NCBI RefSeq assembly: GCF_014200595.1
Contig: NZ_JACHCG010000002.1
Coordinates: forward strand, 620,001 to 684,000
Direction of reading: 5' to 3'
From: Pedobacter cryoconitis
GTDB lineage: Bacteria > Bacteroidota > Bacteroidia > Sphingobacteriales > Sphingobacteriaceae
DNA length: 64,000 nucleotides
Below the pieces are notes generated by a model. That model ran no database searches. It was not told where the DNA came from and saw only the letters and a program-made list of their open reading frames with translations. The position numbers were made by a program, and so were the translations under genes. Position 1 is the first letter of the stretch. Every line of letters starts with the position of its first letter. Shown in pieces: positions 6,635-15,711 of the stretch.

Positions 6635-8713
6635 TTACACATTTTGTAGGTAATCTATACGCACATGATAGATGCTCATAAGCATCGTCTTGAATATCAG
6701 CTTTATAGTTTCTATATCTTTTAACGTTAAATCGCAATTATCTAATTGATTTTGTTCCAATTTGTAATTAATGATGCGTTCAACCAGATCATTTATGTTT
6801 TGCGCGTTAGGATTTTTGATACTTCTTGAGGCTGCTTCGACCGAATCGGCCAGCATTAACACCCCTGTTTCCTTAGAAAAAGGAATTGGGCCAGGGTAAC
6901 GGAAGATATTTTCATCCACAAATTTCTCCGGAGAATTCTTAAGGAAGGACTGGTAAAAATAATCTACGCGTGTATTTCCATGGTGCGTTCTGATGAAGTC
7001 AATCACACTTTCCGGTAATTGATGCCTTCTGGTGATTTCAATTCCTTTATGGACGTGTTTGATAATAATCTGTGCACTCTGCTCATAAGGTAATTTATCA
7101 TGCGGGCTCAAAGTGGTATTCTGATTCTCAATAAAATATTGAGGGTTCTCAATTTTACCAATATCATGATATAAAGCACCAGCTCTGACCAGCAAAGAAT
7201 TTCCACCGATTTTAAAGATCGCAGCCTCGGCTAAATTGGCGACCTGTAACGAATGCTGGAATGTTCCCGGAGCTTTAAACGCCAGTTCTCTTAATAGCTT
7301 GTTATTCGTGTTGGTCAGCTCGATTAATGCAACATCAGAAGTGATACCGAATACACGCTCAAAAGCATAGATCAGCGGATAAGCCAATAATGATAAAAGC
7401 ACACTGATAATAAAAGGGACAAAGTTTATCCATTCAATTTCCTGGAATGAACCATCCCTTAATAAAGCGATTCCAACAAAACAGATAAAATAAGCTGTTA
7501 AGATGAATAACGCAGATAATAACAATTGCTCTCTTTTAATCAGGTTTCTGATACTATAGATCGCAACCATACCCGCAGTTACCTGGTAAAACACAAATTC
7601 GAAACTATTAGGGACAAAGAAGCCCGCTATCAAAATTACGAGCAAATGCAGGTACAAGGCAAGGCGTGTATCAAATAAGATCCTGATGATGATCGGAACG
7701 ATACAGAATGGGATATAGTAAAGACTAGGCAGGTTGAGCTTGATCGACCAGGTCAGTGCAAGCAGCAGCATCGTAATGATCAGTAATAACAATGATAACT
7801 GTCTGTTATCACTAAAAATATCTTTTCTGAACATCGAAAGAAAAACCATCAGCAAGCTGAGAATAAAACCTACCAGTAAGATCTGGCCGAGGTAAACCAA
7901 CTTACTATCTCCGATAGTCTTGGTTTGCGCTTCATAGGTTTCTTTGAAAGATTGAAGCTTTTGATACACTTCATCATCAATCACATTATTTTTAGCAATG
8001 ATTAATTCTCCTTTTTGAACCATTCCACGAGTGGTAGAAAGGCTGTTTATTGTATTGTTCTGTACAATTGCAGTTAACTTTTCATCAAAAACGATATTGG
8101 GCTGTAAATGATCCTCCACCAAATTCATCACCACCTCTTTCTCTTTAACTTTAGTAGAAGTGAAGGTCGTATTGAAATAATCAAGCGCAGTTTGTACAGT
8201 AAATACATCCTGTGTACTGATCGTCTTTGAAATATTATTATTCAGCAGGGATATATCATAATATTTGCGGCCTTTCTGATGTTTCGGGTTAACCGCAATA
8301 ATTCCCTTTTCATAAATACTTTTTAATAATTTCAGGGAGGCTATTTTATTTGGTGTTTTTTCTTCTTCAGGAAAAGCATTTCCACGCCATTTTACATCAA
8401 ACTCGTTGCTATAAGCTTCTTCCACTGCTGTATACAACTCCGGACTGTACCGGTATATCGGCAGTACGTTCTCCAATGCGTCCTGTTTATCCGTAATCAC
8501 TTGTGGATTGGTCTTCAAAATTGCAAAGCTAAATGGAGACACCAGGTCTTTATTCAACCAAACTTTACCCTTCTGAAATTCATACCTGAAACGCGGTTGT
8601 TTGGGTAAAAAGAACGTAATGATAAGTACAGTAAGCACCATCATAATATATTTAATATTAGAAGAATACTTTCTGTAAAGGATTTTATGGGAATTCTTTT
8701 TGATTTTAGCCAA
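6635..8713 (-). CDS. 7TM-HD family membrane phosphohydrolase (PgpH-like)
   Basis: A 692-residue membrane protein. One N-terminal membrane span is followed by a ~230-residue extracytoplasmic domain, then about seven membrane spans (residues ~275-470), then a cytoplasmic HD domain with RAGALYHDIGKIENPQYF and HHGNTRVDYFY. This is the 7TMR-HDED/7TM-HD layout. Known members such as Listeria PgpH hydrolyse cyclic di-AMP; that this one does is inference. It stands alone and is divergent from the response-regulator gene at 8842. Length is usual for the family. Confidence 0.9.
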   Translation of the reverse strand: MAKIKKNSHKILYRKYSSNIKYIMMVLTVLIITFFLPKQPRFRYEFQKGKVWLNKDLVSPFSFAILKTNPQVITDKQDALENVLPIYRYSPELYTAVEEAYSNEFDVKWRGNAFPEEEKTPNKIASLKLLKSIYEKGIIAVNPKHQKGRKYYDISLLNNNISKTISTQDVFTVQTALDYFNTTFTSTKVKEKEVVMNLVEDHLQPNIVFDEKLTAIVQNNTINSLSTTRGMVQKGELIIAKNNVIDDEVYQKLQSFKETYEAQTKTIGDSKLVYLGQILLVGFILSLLMVFLSMFRKDIFSDNRQLSLLLLIITMLLLALTWSIKLNLPSLYYIPFCIVPIIIRILFDTRLALYLHLLVILIAGFFVPNSFEFVFYQVTAGMVAIYSIRNLIKREQLLLSALFILTAYFICFVGIALLRDGSFQEIEWINFVPFIISVLLSLLAYPLIYAFERVFGITSDVALIELTNTNNKLLRELAFKAPGTFQHSLQVANLAEAAIFKIGGNSLLVRAGALYHDIGKIENPQYFIENQNTTLSPHDKLPYEQSAQIIIKHVHKGIEITRRHQLPESVIDFIRTHHGNTRVDYFYQSFLKNSPEKFVDENIFRYPGPIPFSKETGVLMLADSVEAASRSIKNPNAQNINDLVERIINYKLEQNQLDNCDLTLKDIETIKLIFKTMLMSIYHVRIDYLQNV

Positions 8714-8793
8714 AATGGTAAAGGTTTTTTATTCTACAAAAATAAGATTTTTTAATGAATATGACCGTGTTACCAATAAATACGGGATCAAGC

Positions 8794-8826
8794 TTGATTA
8801 CATCTGTCTTATTATAACTATTTTTG
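8794..8826 (+). promoter_or_regulatory. Promoter of the response-regulator gene
   Basis: A TTG at 8794-8796 is followed after 22 bases by TATTTTTG (8819-8826), which fits the Bacteroidota -7 consensus TAnnTTTG. Transcription would start near 8832, so ATG 8842 is preferred over ATG 8827. Confidence 0.55.
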
Positions 8827-8841
8827 ATGAAATTTTTAACT

Positions 8842-10176
8842 ATGCAGCAAAGTGTCCTGATTATTGATGACGAAAAAAAGATATGCAGTCTTTTAGCAAG
8901 GATTATAGAGTTAGAAGGATTTACTGTGTTTCAGGCCAATACAGGTAAAGAAGGGCTTAAAGTACTGGCTAATCAGGAAGTCCATGTAGTGATCAGTGAT
9001 GTGAAGCTACCGGATGTGAATGGCGTAGAGCTGGTTAAACAAATTAAAGAAATAAAGCCTTATGCAGAAGTTATTAATCTGACTGCTTTCGGCACTATTC
9101 AGGATGGCGTGAAAGCGATGCGGAATGGTGCATTTGATTATATCACTAAAGGAGATGATAATGATAAGATCATTCCATTGGTATATAAAGCAATGGACAA
9201 AGCTAAACTCCAATACAGAGTCTTTGAACTAGAATCTAAAATACAAAAGCAATACGATTTTACTTCTATATTAGGACAGTCCAAACCTATTTTGGCCGCA
9301 ATAGACCTGGCCCGCAGAGTCGCGCCAACAGATACAACAGTATTACTGTTGGGAGAAACAGGTACAGGTAAAGAAGTTTTTGCACAGGCTATTCACTTTG
9401 AAAGCCAGCGGAAAGTGAAACCCTTTGTCGCTTTAAACTGTAGTGGTTTTAATCCTGATCTGCTCGAAAGTGAGCTGTTTGGTTACAAACAAGGTGCCTT
9501 TACCGGAGCGCAGAAAGATAAAAAAGGTTTATTGCAAGAAGCAAATGAAGGCACACTCTTTTTAGATGAGATCGGGGAGATGAACCTTGATTTACAGGCT
9601 AAACTTTTAAGGGTGCTGGAAAATCAGACTTTTATCAAAGTAGGGGATACGCAAACTACTAAAGTAAATGTCCGTATTATAGCTGCAACAAACAGGGATT
9701 TGAAAACCGAAGCAGAAGAAGGGCGTTTCAGACTGGACTTGTTTTACAGGCTGTCAGTCTTTTCTATAGAGCTTCCTTCTTTAAATGAAAGAAAAGGAGA
9801 TGTGTTGCTGATTGCCAAACATTACCTGAAGCAGTTTGCTGCAAAAGTAAACAAGCCAGACTTTACAATGGATGAACAGTTTAGTGAAAACCTGCTCAAC
9901 CACGTTTGGAAAGGTAACATCAGGGAATTAAAGAACGTGATTGAAAGAGTGGTAATTCTATCTGACGGTCAGCAGCTGAGTGCCAGTTTACTTCCTTACG
10001 AATTTCACCATGGTGCTGCCGAAGGAGGTGACGGCATGAAAATGGAAACTGTAGAAAAAATGCATATCATTAAAGTATTAAAGTATACGGGTAATAATAA
10101 AACTGAAACCTCACGTTTACTTGGAATAGGACTAACCACACTTTATCGTAAACTGGAAGAATACCATATCTCATAA
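8842..10176 (+). CDS. Sigma-54-dependent response regulator (NtrC family)
   Basis: A 444-residue activator with three domains in order: receiver (residues ~1-120, phospho-acceptor Asp in VVISDVKLPDVNG), AAA+ core (Walker A GETGTGKE, sigma-54 contact loop GAFTGA, Walker B LFLDEIGE) and a C-terminal Fis-type helix-turn-helix (KTETSRLLGIGLTTLYRKL). Phosphorylated, it should activate sigma-54 RNA polymerase at distant enhancers. No histidine kinase is adjacent. The start is set by a -7 box directly before the upstream ATG. A YfiT-like gene follows 30 bases downstream and is probably cotranscribed. Confidence 0.93.
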   Translation: MQQSVLIIDDEKKICSLLARIIELEGFTVFQANTGKEGLKVLANQEVHVVISDVKLPDVNGVELVKQIKEIKPYAEVINLTAFGTIQDGVKAMRNGAFDYITKGDDNDKIIPLVYKAMDKAKLQYRVFELESKIQKQYDFTSILGQSKPILAAIDLARRVAPTDTTVLLLGETGTGKEVFAQAIHFESQRKVKPFVALNCSGFNPDLLESELFGYKQGAFTGAQKDKKGLLQEANEGTLFLDEIGEMNLDLQAKLLRVLENQTFIKVGDTQTTKVNVRIIAATNRDLKTEAEEGRFRLDLFYRLSVFSIELPSLNERKGDVLLIAKHYLKQFAAKVNKPDFTMDEQFSENLLNHVWKGNIRELKNVIERVVILSDGQQLSASLLPYEFHHGAAEGGDGMKMETVEKMHIIKVLKYTGNNKTETSRLLGIGLTTLYRKLEEYHIS

Positions 10177-10206
10177 TCAAACAATTATACTGCTTTTAAC
10201 TATTCA

Positions 10207-10749
10207 ATGATGGAGAATTTTAATGAAGAACATGCTTTCCCGATCGGACGTTATGTTCCAGCCGAAACTTATACCCCACAATCACTAAACTCCTGGATAA
10301 ATTCTATCAGATCTCTTCCTTTGTTACTGGATTATTGTATCGAAAATCTGGATGAAGCACAATTGAATGTTCCTTACAGAGAAGGAGGATGGAATACCAT
10401 ACAGGTAATTCATCATATAGCCGATAGCCATATGAACGCTTATATCAGGCTGAAACTGGCGCTAACAGAAGACCGCCCCACCATTAAACCTTATGAAGAA
10501 CAACTTTGGGCAGAGTTACCTGATGTTACGGATGTGCCTTTAAATGTTTCTATCACATTGGTTCACGCTTTACACCGCCGCTGGACATCTTTGCTTTTAC
10601 AACTCAAAGACGAGGATTGGAAACGTGAATACCATCATCCCGCTTCGGATACTTATGTCCCCTTATGGCAAATGACAAGTCTGTATAACTGGCACGGTAA
10701 ACACCATGCGGAACAGATTTTATCATTACGCAAAAGAATGGGCTGGTAG
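10207..10749 (+). CDS. YfiT-like DinB-fold protein (putative bacillithiol transferase)
   Basis: A 180-residue DinB/YfiT four-helix protein. The metal-binding histidines of the family are visible in IHHIADSHMN and WHGKHHAEQI, and the start PIGRYVPAETYTPQ is characteristic of YfiT proteins. Relatives are metal-dependent thiol S-transferases that join bacillithiol to toxic electrophiles; Bacteroidota are known to make bacillithiol. It follows the NtrC-type regulator closely on the same strand and its end nearly meets that of the convergent antiporter gene (10751). Confidence 0.85.
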   Translation: MMENFNEEHAFPIGRYVPAETYTPQSLNSWINSIRSLPLLLDYCIENLDEAQLNVPYREGGWNTIQVIHHIADSHMNAYIRLKLALTEDRPTIKPYEEQLWAELPDVTDVPLNVSITLVHALHRRWTSLLLQLKDEDWKREYHHPASDTYVPLWQMTSLYNWHGKHHAEQILSLRKRMGW

Positions 10750-10750
10750 T

Positions 10751-12772
10751 TTAAATCTGCGGATAGATCAGAAGTTTGGTTTGCGACTCAAAAAGATGTT
10801 CCAACTTACGCTGCGTATAAGTCAATGAAAGCAAGTAAGTCGTTTCCAGCTTCCTGTCTAAGACAACAATCATGAAATCATCAGGCATGATTCTTTCTTT
10901 TAATTTTCTCCAGTCCTTCCAGATTTCTGTGGAATCGAATTTAAAGTTAACACTCGATTTCATGATTAATAGCGCATGTTCAATGTGTTTTTTCGTAGAC
11001 TCGTCACAAAAGCAATCTACCGATAAACTCAGCTCAACGCTGAGTTTACAAACTTTAGACAACCATACCTGCATATTCTTCTCCATTAAATAAGCTGGCG
11101 GGCAAACCAATTGAATGCTCGTATGTACAGTAATCGGTTTATGTAAATGCAGGATGAATAAATTTGCAGGTGATTTTTCAATCAATGCAGCAGACTTGTC
11201 TCCTAAAAACTTATCAATAACAGTGTTTTTCCTCGGCCATCCGGTAATGATAATATTTGCAGATTTTTCCTTCGCAATCCGCAGTACACCACTGGAAACG
11301 TTGTGATCCAAAGTCGCAATCACTTTGACCATTGTATCATTTCCAGAAGCATATTTAACAGAATCATTCAGCTTTTTACGGGCGATAAGCAAGTTAGCCT
11401 GTGCATTATCACTATCCGGTACAACCGATAGTAAATTAATTGGCTGATCAGAACTTTTATCCTTAAACAATACCGCAAGATCCAGCATGGTATCCATATT
11501 GTTGAAATCCGCAATAGGAATTAAGATATTCTCTTGATTCTGAACGATCTCCGGCCCGGTAAGCTCTTCCGCCGAAACAATGTTCCGACTGGCTTTTTCT
11601 GTCGCAAAAGAAGCAAATACGCAAGTAACAAGGATCAGTATGATTGTTCCGTTAAGGATGTTATCATCAATAATTTTTGCCTTGTAACCAACTAATATAA
11701 TCGCTAATGTAGCCGCAGCATGTGCACTGCTCAAACCAAAAATAAGTAAACGCTGGTTTTTAGTATACTTGAAAATCCACTGCGTTAAAGTAGCCGAAAA
11801 GTATTTACCAACTATAGCGACTACAGTTAGAGCGCCCGCAACGATCAAGGCATCAGGCCCCCTGAAAAGTACCCGTAAATCAACAAGCATCCCTACGCTG
11901 ATCAGGAAAAAGGGAATAAACAAAGCATTACCCACAAACTCAATTCTGTTCATCAGAATAGAGGAATGCGGAATCAGCCTGTTTAAAGCAAGTCCGGCTA
12001 CGAATGCTCCGATAATAGGTTCGATACCAGCAAGCTGTGCTAAAAAGGCAGAGAAGAAAACGACTGATAAAACAAAGATATAATGAGAAGTCTTTTCACT
12101 TTCCAGTTTAGTGAAGAACCATTTCGCAATTCTTGGGATAACAATAAATACCGTTGCCGTAAAAATAGTCAGCGATATAGCCAGCTGGATCCAGAAAGAA
12201 CTGTTCAGCTCACCCTCCACAGAACCCATAATCACAGCCAGGATAATCAGTACCGCAGTATCGGTCAGTATTGTACCCCCGACAGTAACCGCTACCGCTT
12301 CATTTTTAGCAATCCCAAATTTATTGACAATAGGGTAAGCCACTAAAGTATGTGTTGCAAACATGCTTGCTGTTAAAATTGAAGTCAGCAAAGAATAATG
12401 CAGCAAATAATAACAAACTGGAAAACCAATTAAAATAGGGACAGCAAAGGTCAGAAATCCGAATATGAAACTCTTGTGCTTTTTCTTCTTAAACTCCGCC
12501 AGATCAAGCTCAATACCCGCAATAAACATGATATACAATAAACCTATAGTTGCAAAAAGCTCTATAGCAGAGTTTTTCTTCAGGATATTGAAGCCGTTCG
12601 GGCCAATTAGAATTCCAGCGATGATAAACCCTACAATACCGGGGATTTTGATTCTGCCCAGTAAAATCGGGGCAATCAGGATAATAAAAAGTAATAAAGA
12701 AAAGATCAGTACCGGATTAGTAAAAGGAAGATGGAACTGCTGGGTGATATGGTCAAAAATATTTGTGTGCAT
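10751..12772 (-). CDS. CPA2-type cation:proton antiporter with universal-stress-like C-terminus
   Basis: A 673-residue inner-membrane antiporter. Residues ~15-390 hold about twelve membrane spans with the family signature around LLYIMFIAGIELDL and GIEPIIGAFVAGLALNR. The C-terminal ~270 residues are soluble and resemble one or two UspA-like domains (ILIPIADFNNMDTMLDLAV, IIITGWPRKN). CPA2 proteins exchange Na+ or K+ for H+. It is the second gene of a pair with a CPA1 antiporter 15 bases upstream, so both are likely made together for ion and pH balance. Confidence 0.88.
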   Translation of the reverse strand: MHTNIFDHITQQFHLPFTNPVLIFSLLLFIILIAPILLGRIKIPGIVGFIIAGILIGPNGFNILKKNSAIELFATIGLLYIMFIAGIELDLAEFKKKKHKSFIFGFLTFAVPILIGFPVCYYLLHYSLLTSILTASMFATHTLVAYPIVNKFGIAKNEAVAVTVGGTILTDTAVLIILAVIMGSVEGELNSSFWIQLAISLTIFTATVFIVIPRIAKWFFTKLESEKTSHYIFVLSVVFFSAFLAQLAGIEPIIGAFVAGLALNRLIPHSSILMNRIEFVGNALFIPFFLISVGMLVDLRVLFRGPDALIVAGALTVVAIVGKYFSATLTQWIFKYTKNQRLLIFGLSSAHAAATLAIILVGYKAKIIDDNILNGTIILILVTCVFASFATEKASRNIVSAEELTGPEIVQNQENILIPIADFNNMDTMLDLAVLFKDKSSDQPINLLSVVPDSDNAQANLLIARKKLNDSVKYASGNDTMVKVIATLDHNVSSGVLRIAKEKSANIIITGWPRKNTVIDKFLGDKSAALIEKSPANLFILHLHKPITVHTSIQLVCPPAYLMEKNMQVWLSKVCKLSVELSLSVDCFCDESTKKHIEHALLIMKSSVNFKFDSTEIWKDWRKLKERIMPDDFMIVVLDRKLETTYLLSLTYTQRKLEHLFESQTKLLIYPQI

Positions 12773-12787
12773 ATATTCATTATGAAT

Positions 12788-14026
12788 TTATTTTACCAAT
12801 CTGTTAACTACCTTATTTAAGGTTAAGCCCTGCACGATAATCGAAAATATAACGATGATATAACTCGCCGAAACAATCAAAGCTTTATACGGAGAATCTG
12901 GTAAAGATAAAGCAAGTGCAACAGAAATCCCGCCTCTTAATCCTGCCCAGATGAGAATACCCAGTCTGTTATAATCAGTTTTTAAAGATCTTCTCATCAA
13001 AATAGTTGGCGCAGCAATACTCAGGCCTCTTGCAATGAGTACGAAAAATACAGAAAGCAAACTAATCAGCCAGTAGTTATTAAAGAAAGGAATCACCACG
13101 ATTTGTAATCCAATCATTACAAAAAGGATCGTATTCAGCAAATCATCAATTAATCCCCAAACCTTATCTAATATATCTTTGAGGTGTACAGTATTCGCAT
13201 TTTCTCCCAATTTCATGTTGCTCAGCATCAATCCGGCAGTAACTGCTGCCAGTGGAATAGATACATGCAGTAAACCGCCGGCTACAGAGATTCCCATGAC
13301 CATGGATAACGTAATCATTAAGATTGTTTGCAGCTCATCTACCTTTTTAACCAGCCTGGTGCATAAATAACCAGATGCCACACCCAGTAAAATTCCGCCA
13401 AATACTTCCTGCGCAAATAATAAAGAAGAATGCGACCAGGAAAAAGCTATGCCTGTGTTTTCTGTAAGCTCCCGCAGTGTCACAAATAAAAGGATGCCCA
13501 CACCATCATTAAACAGTGACTCACCACCAATGATCGTTTCCAGTGAAGGCGGGATTTTGGATTTCTTTAAAACTGATAATACAGCTACAGGGTCGGTAGG
13601 GGAGATCAAAGCGCCGAACAGGAAACAATACATCAATGGAATCTCTATATGCAGAAAAGAAGCTGCCCAGTAAAATAGGAAGCCAAAGATCGTTGTACAC
13701 CCGATTACACCTACTGTACTTAAAATAAGTACCGGCCTTTTTTGTGCTTTGAGTTTTTCAAAATCAAAATGTAAGGCACTGGCGAAAAGTAAAAATGCCA
13801 GCATCACATCCAATAATGTTTTGGTGAAATCTATGCTCGAAGTCAGTTCAGAAATAAAATTATAAGCTGCCGGGAAAGTCTTTCCTGTAATCATGATCAG
13901 CACAGAAAGACTGATTGCAATCACCATAATACCTATCGTACCAGGCAATTTAACGTAACGGTGATTGAGGTAAGAAATGAGCGCGCTGATGGTTACCAGA
14001 ATGGTAATCGTAGTAAAAGTATCCAT
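12788..14026 (-). CDS. CPA1-type sodium:proton antiporter (NhaP-like)
   Basis: A 412-residue membrane protein with about twelve spans. The CPA1 core is visible in GALISPTDPVAVLSVLK (the ion-binding Asp region) and GGESLFNDGVGILLF, with WAGLRGGISVALAL in the last third. Such proteins expel Na+ (or Li+, K+) in exchange for H+. It starts the antiporter operon; the CPA2 gene follows after 15 bases. The 268 bases before it are shared with the divergent aldo/keto reductase gene. Confidence 0.9.
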   Translation of the reverse strand: MDTFTTITILVTISALISYLNHRYVKLPGTIGIMVIAISLSVLIMITGKTFPAAYNFISELTSSIDFTKTLLDVMLAFLLFASALHFDFEKLKAQKRPVLILSTVGVIGCTTIFGFLFYWAASFLHIEIPLMYCFLFGALISPTDPVAVLSVLKKSKIPPSLETIIGGESLFNDGVGILLFVTLRELTENTGIAFSWSHSSLLFAQEVFGGILLGVASGYLCTRLVKKVDELQTILMITLSMVMGISVAGGLLHVSIPLAAVTAGLMLSNMKLGENANTVHLKDILDKVWGLIDDLLNTILFVMIGLQIVVIPFFNNYWLISLLSVFFVLIARGLSIAAPTILMRRSLKTDYNRLGILIWAGLRGGISVALALSLPDSPYKALIVSASYIIVIFSIIVQGLTLNKVVNRLVK

Positions 14027-14294
14027 TAATTAAATTAGGGTTTTCATCTCAATTTATTGTTTAAACAACAAAATAGGCTATTTTGTTCGTTTCCGGAGCA
14101 ATTTTATTGAGGTATTTTACTATTTACTGAATAAAACTTAAAACAAAACATTGATAACCAGTGCTTAATAAACAATCTTGTAAATCTGTTGCTAAACTGA
14201 AAAAAACAATTAATTTAGTCAGCCTGCGTTAACCCTTAAAAACAACCCGGGTTGCCCGCAAAGCAAGTATAAACACTATACCTAAATCAATAAG

Positions 14295-15191
14295 ATGCAA
14301 TATTCAAAACTTGGAAGATCCAGTCTGGAAGTTAGTAAAATTGGATTCGGCTGTATGTCCTTAACCGGAGATAGCAGCGAAAACCAATTAATTATTGATC
14401 AGGCACTGGACCTGGGAATCAATTATTTTGATACCGCAGATCTTTATGAACATGGAGAAAATGAAGCAAAAATAGGTGCCTTATTGAAATCAAAACGCGA
14501 TCAGGTAATCCTGGCAACCAAAGTTGGCAATCAGCACCGGGCAGATGGAAGCGGATGGGACTGGAACCCCAGCAAAAAACATATCCTGTCAGCAGTAGAG
14601 GGTAGCCTGAAAAGGCTGCAAACAGATTATTTAGACCTTTATCAATTACATGGAGGGACTATTGAAGATCCGGTTGATGAAACTATTGAGGCTTTTGAAA
14701 TCTTAAAACAACAAGGAAAAATCAGGTATTACGGCATCTCCTCTATCCGGCCAAACGTGATCAGGGAATATGTTCAGTGTTCTAAAATGGTGAGTGTAAT
14801 GATGCAATACAGCTTACTCGACCGCAGGCCGGAAGAAGAATGTCTGGAACTGCTTCATGAGCACAATATTGGTGTGCTCGGACGCGGCAGTATCGCACAG
14901 GGGCTATTGGCAGGTAAACCCGCAGCACCTTATTTGAGCTATAGCGAAGCAGAAGTTGCTAAAGCAGCAGAAGTTATCCGCTCTATTACCAGCGAAAGCA
15001 GTTCTCCGGCACAAACAGCAATTCGTTTTGTTTTGCAAAATCAAGCCCTGGACAGTGCGGTAATGGGCATCAGAACATTGGCACAATTAAAAGATATTGC
15101 TGCGGCAGCAGATTTCCCACCACTTTCCAACTGGGAAATTGAATTATTAATCAAAGCAGTACCCGCATCTTACTATACAGCACACAGATAA
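14295..15191 (+). CDS. Aldo/keto reductase
   Basis: A 298-residue NADPH-dependent reductase of the TIM-barrel AKR family. The catalytic tetrad is visible: Asp in YFDTADLYEHG, Tyr in the same motif, Lys in LATKVGNQ and His in YLDLYQLHGG. The cofactor region near the end (SAVMGIRTLAQLKD) is typical. It acts in the cytoplasm on aldehydes or ketones, substrate not predictable. The next gene begins one base after its stop region (15193), so they form a two-gene transcript. Confidence 0.92.
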   Translation: MQYSKLGRSSLEVSKIGFGCMSLTGDSSENQLIIDQALDLGINYFDTADLYEHGENEAKIGALLKSKRDQVILATKVGNQHRADGSGWDWNPSKKHILSAVEGSLKRLQTDYLDLYQLHGGTIEDPVDETIEAFEILKQQGKIRYYGISSIRPNVIREYVQCSKMVSVMMQYSLLDRRPEEECLELLHEHNIGVLGRGSIAQGLLAGKPAAPYLSYSEAEVAKAAEVIRSITSESSSPAQTAIRFVLQNQALDSAVMGIRTLAQLKDIAAAADFPPLSNWEIELLIKAVPASYYTAHR

Positions 15192-15192
15192 T

Positions 15193-15699
15193 ATGAAACT
15201 ATCATTTGGCACAGAAGTCAATCATCAGCCTAATTATTTTCTGGAGAAAATATGGAAAGGCCTTATGCTTGGTCCGGGTAACCTGGAAGGCAGTTATCAG
15301 GATTTTCAGCGTCGTCATCTGGAGAAATTCGGTAAATGCTGGGATGGAGATACCTTTGGAGAGTTCCTGGAGCCAAAAATTCATACTATTCGCAGAGACC
15401 TGGATAATGAATGGAGTGCAGGAATGGAAATTCAGCTTGTTATTAACCTGAATTCAACCGACGAGTTTCAATTTGCGCCTATCCTGAGATGTCAATCCGT
15501 GCAGCGGATACAAATTGATTACTCTAATCTGATCAATGATAAAGGGCCGGCTGTTTTTATAAACTATGAATTGATAGATAAAGAAACGCTGGTTCGTCTG
15601 GCTGTTAATGATGGCTTTGCAACAGTAGAAGACTTTTTTCTTTATTTCAACGAAGAGTTTAGCGGGAACCTAATCCATTGGACGCCATTAAAGTATTGA
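15193..15699 (+). CDS. Uncharacterised protein, possibly ASCH/PUA-like
   Basis: A 168-residue soluble protein I do not firmly recognise. A central EPKIHTIRRD segment is like the TIR motif of ASCH/PUA-fold proteins, and the later strand-rich part (FQFAPILRCQSVQRIQIDY) would fit such a beta barrel. The N-terminus contains WKGLMLGPGNLEG. It has no signal peptide or membrane span. It directly follows the aldo/keto reductase. ASCH proteins are thought to bind RNA; that role here is a guess. Confidence 0.6.
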   Translation: MKLSFGTEVNHQPNYFLEKIWKGLMLGPGNLEGSYQDFQRRHLEKFGKCWDGDTFGEFLEPKIHTIRRDLDNEWSAGMEIQLVINLNSTDEFQFAPILRCQSVQRIQIDYSNLINDKGPAVFINYELIDKETLVRLAVNDGFATVEDFFLYFNEEFSGNLIHWTPLKY

Positions 15700-15711
15700 A
15701 ATACAATTAGT

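Noticed and set aside
12083..12346. Plus-strand open frames opposite the CPA2 antiporter
   Set aside because: They are antisense shadows of conserved membrane segments and have no promoter or start context.
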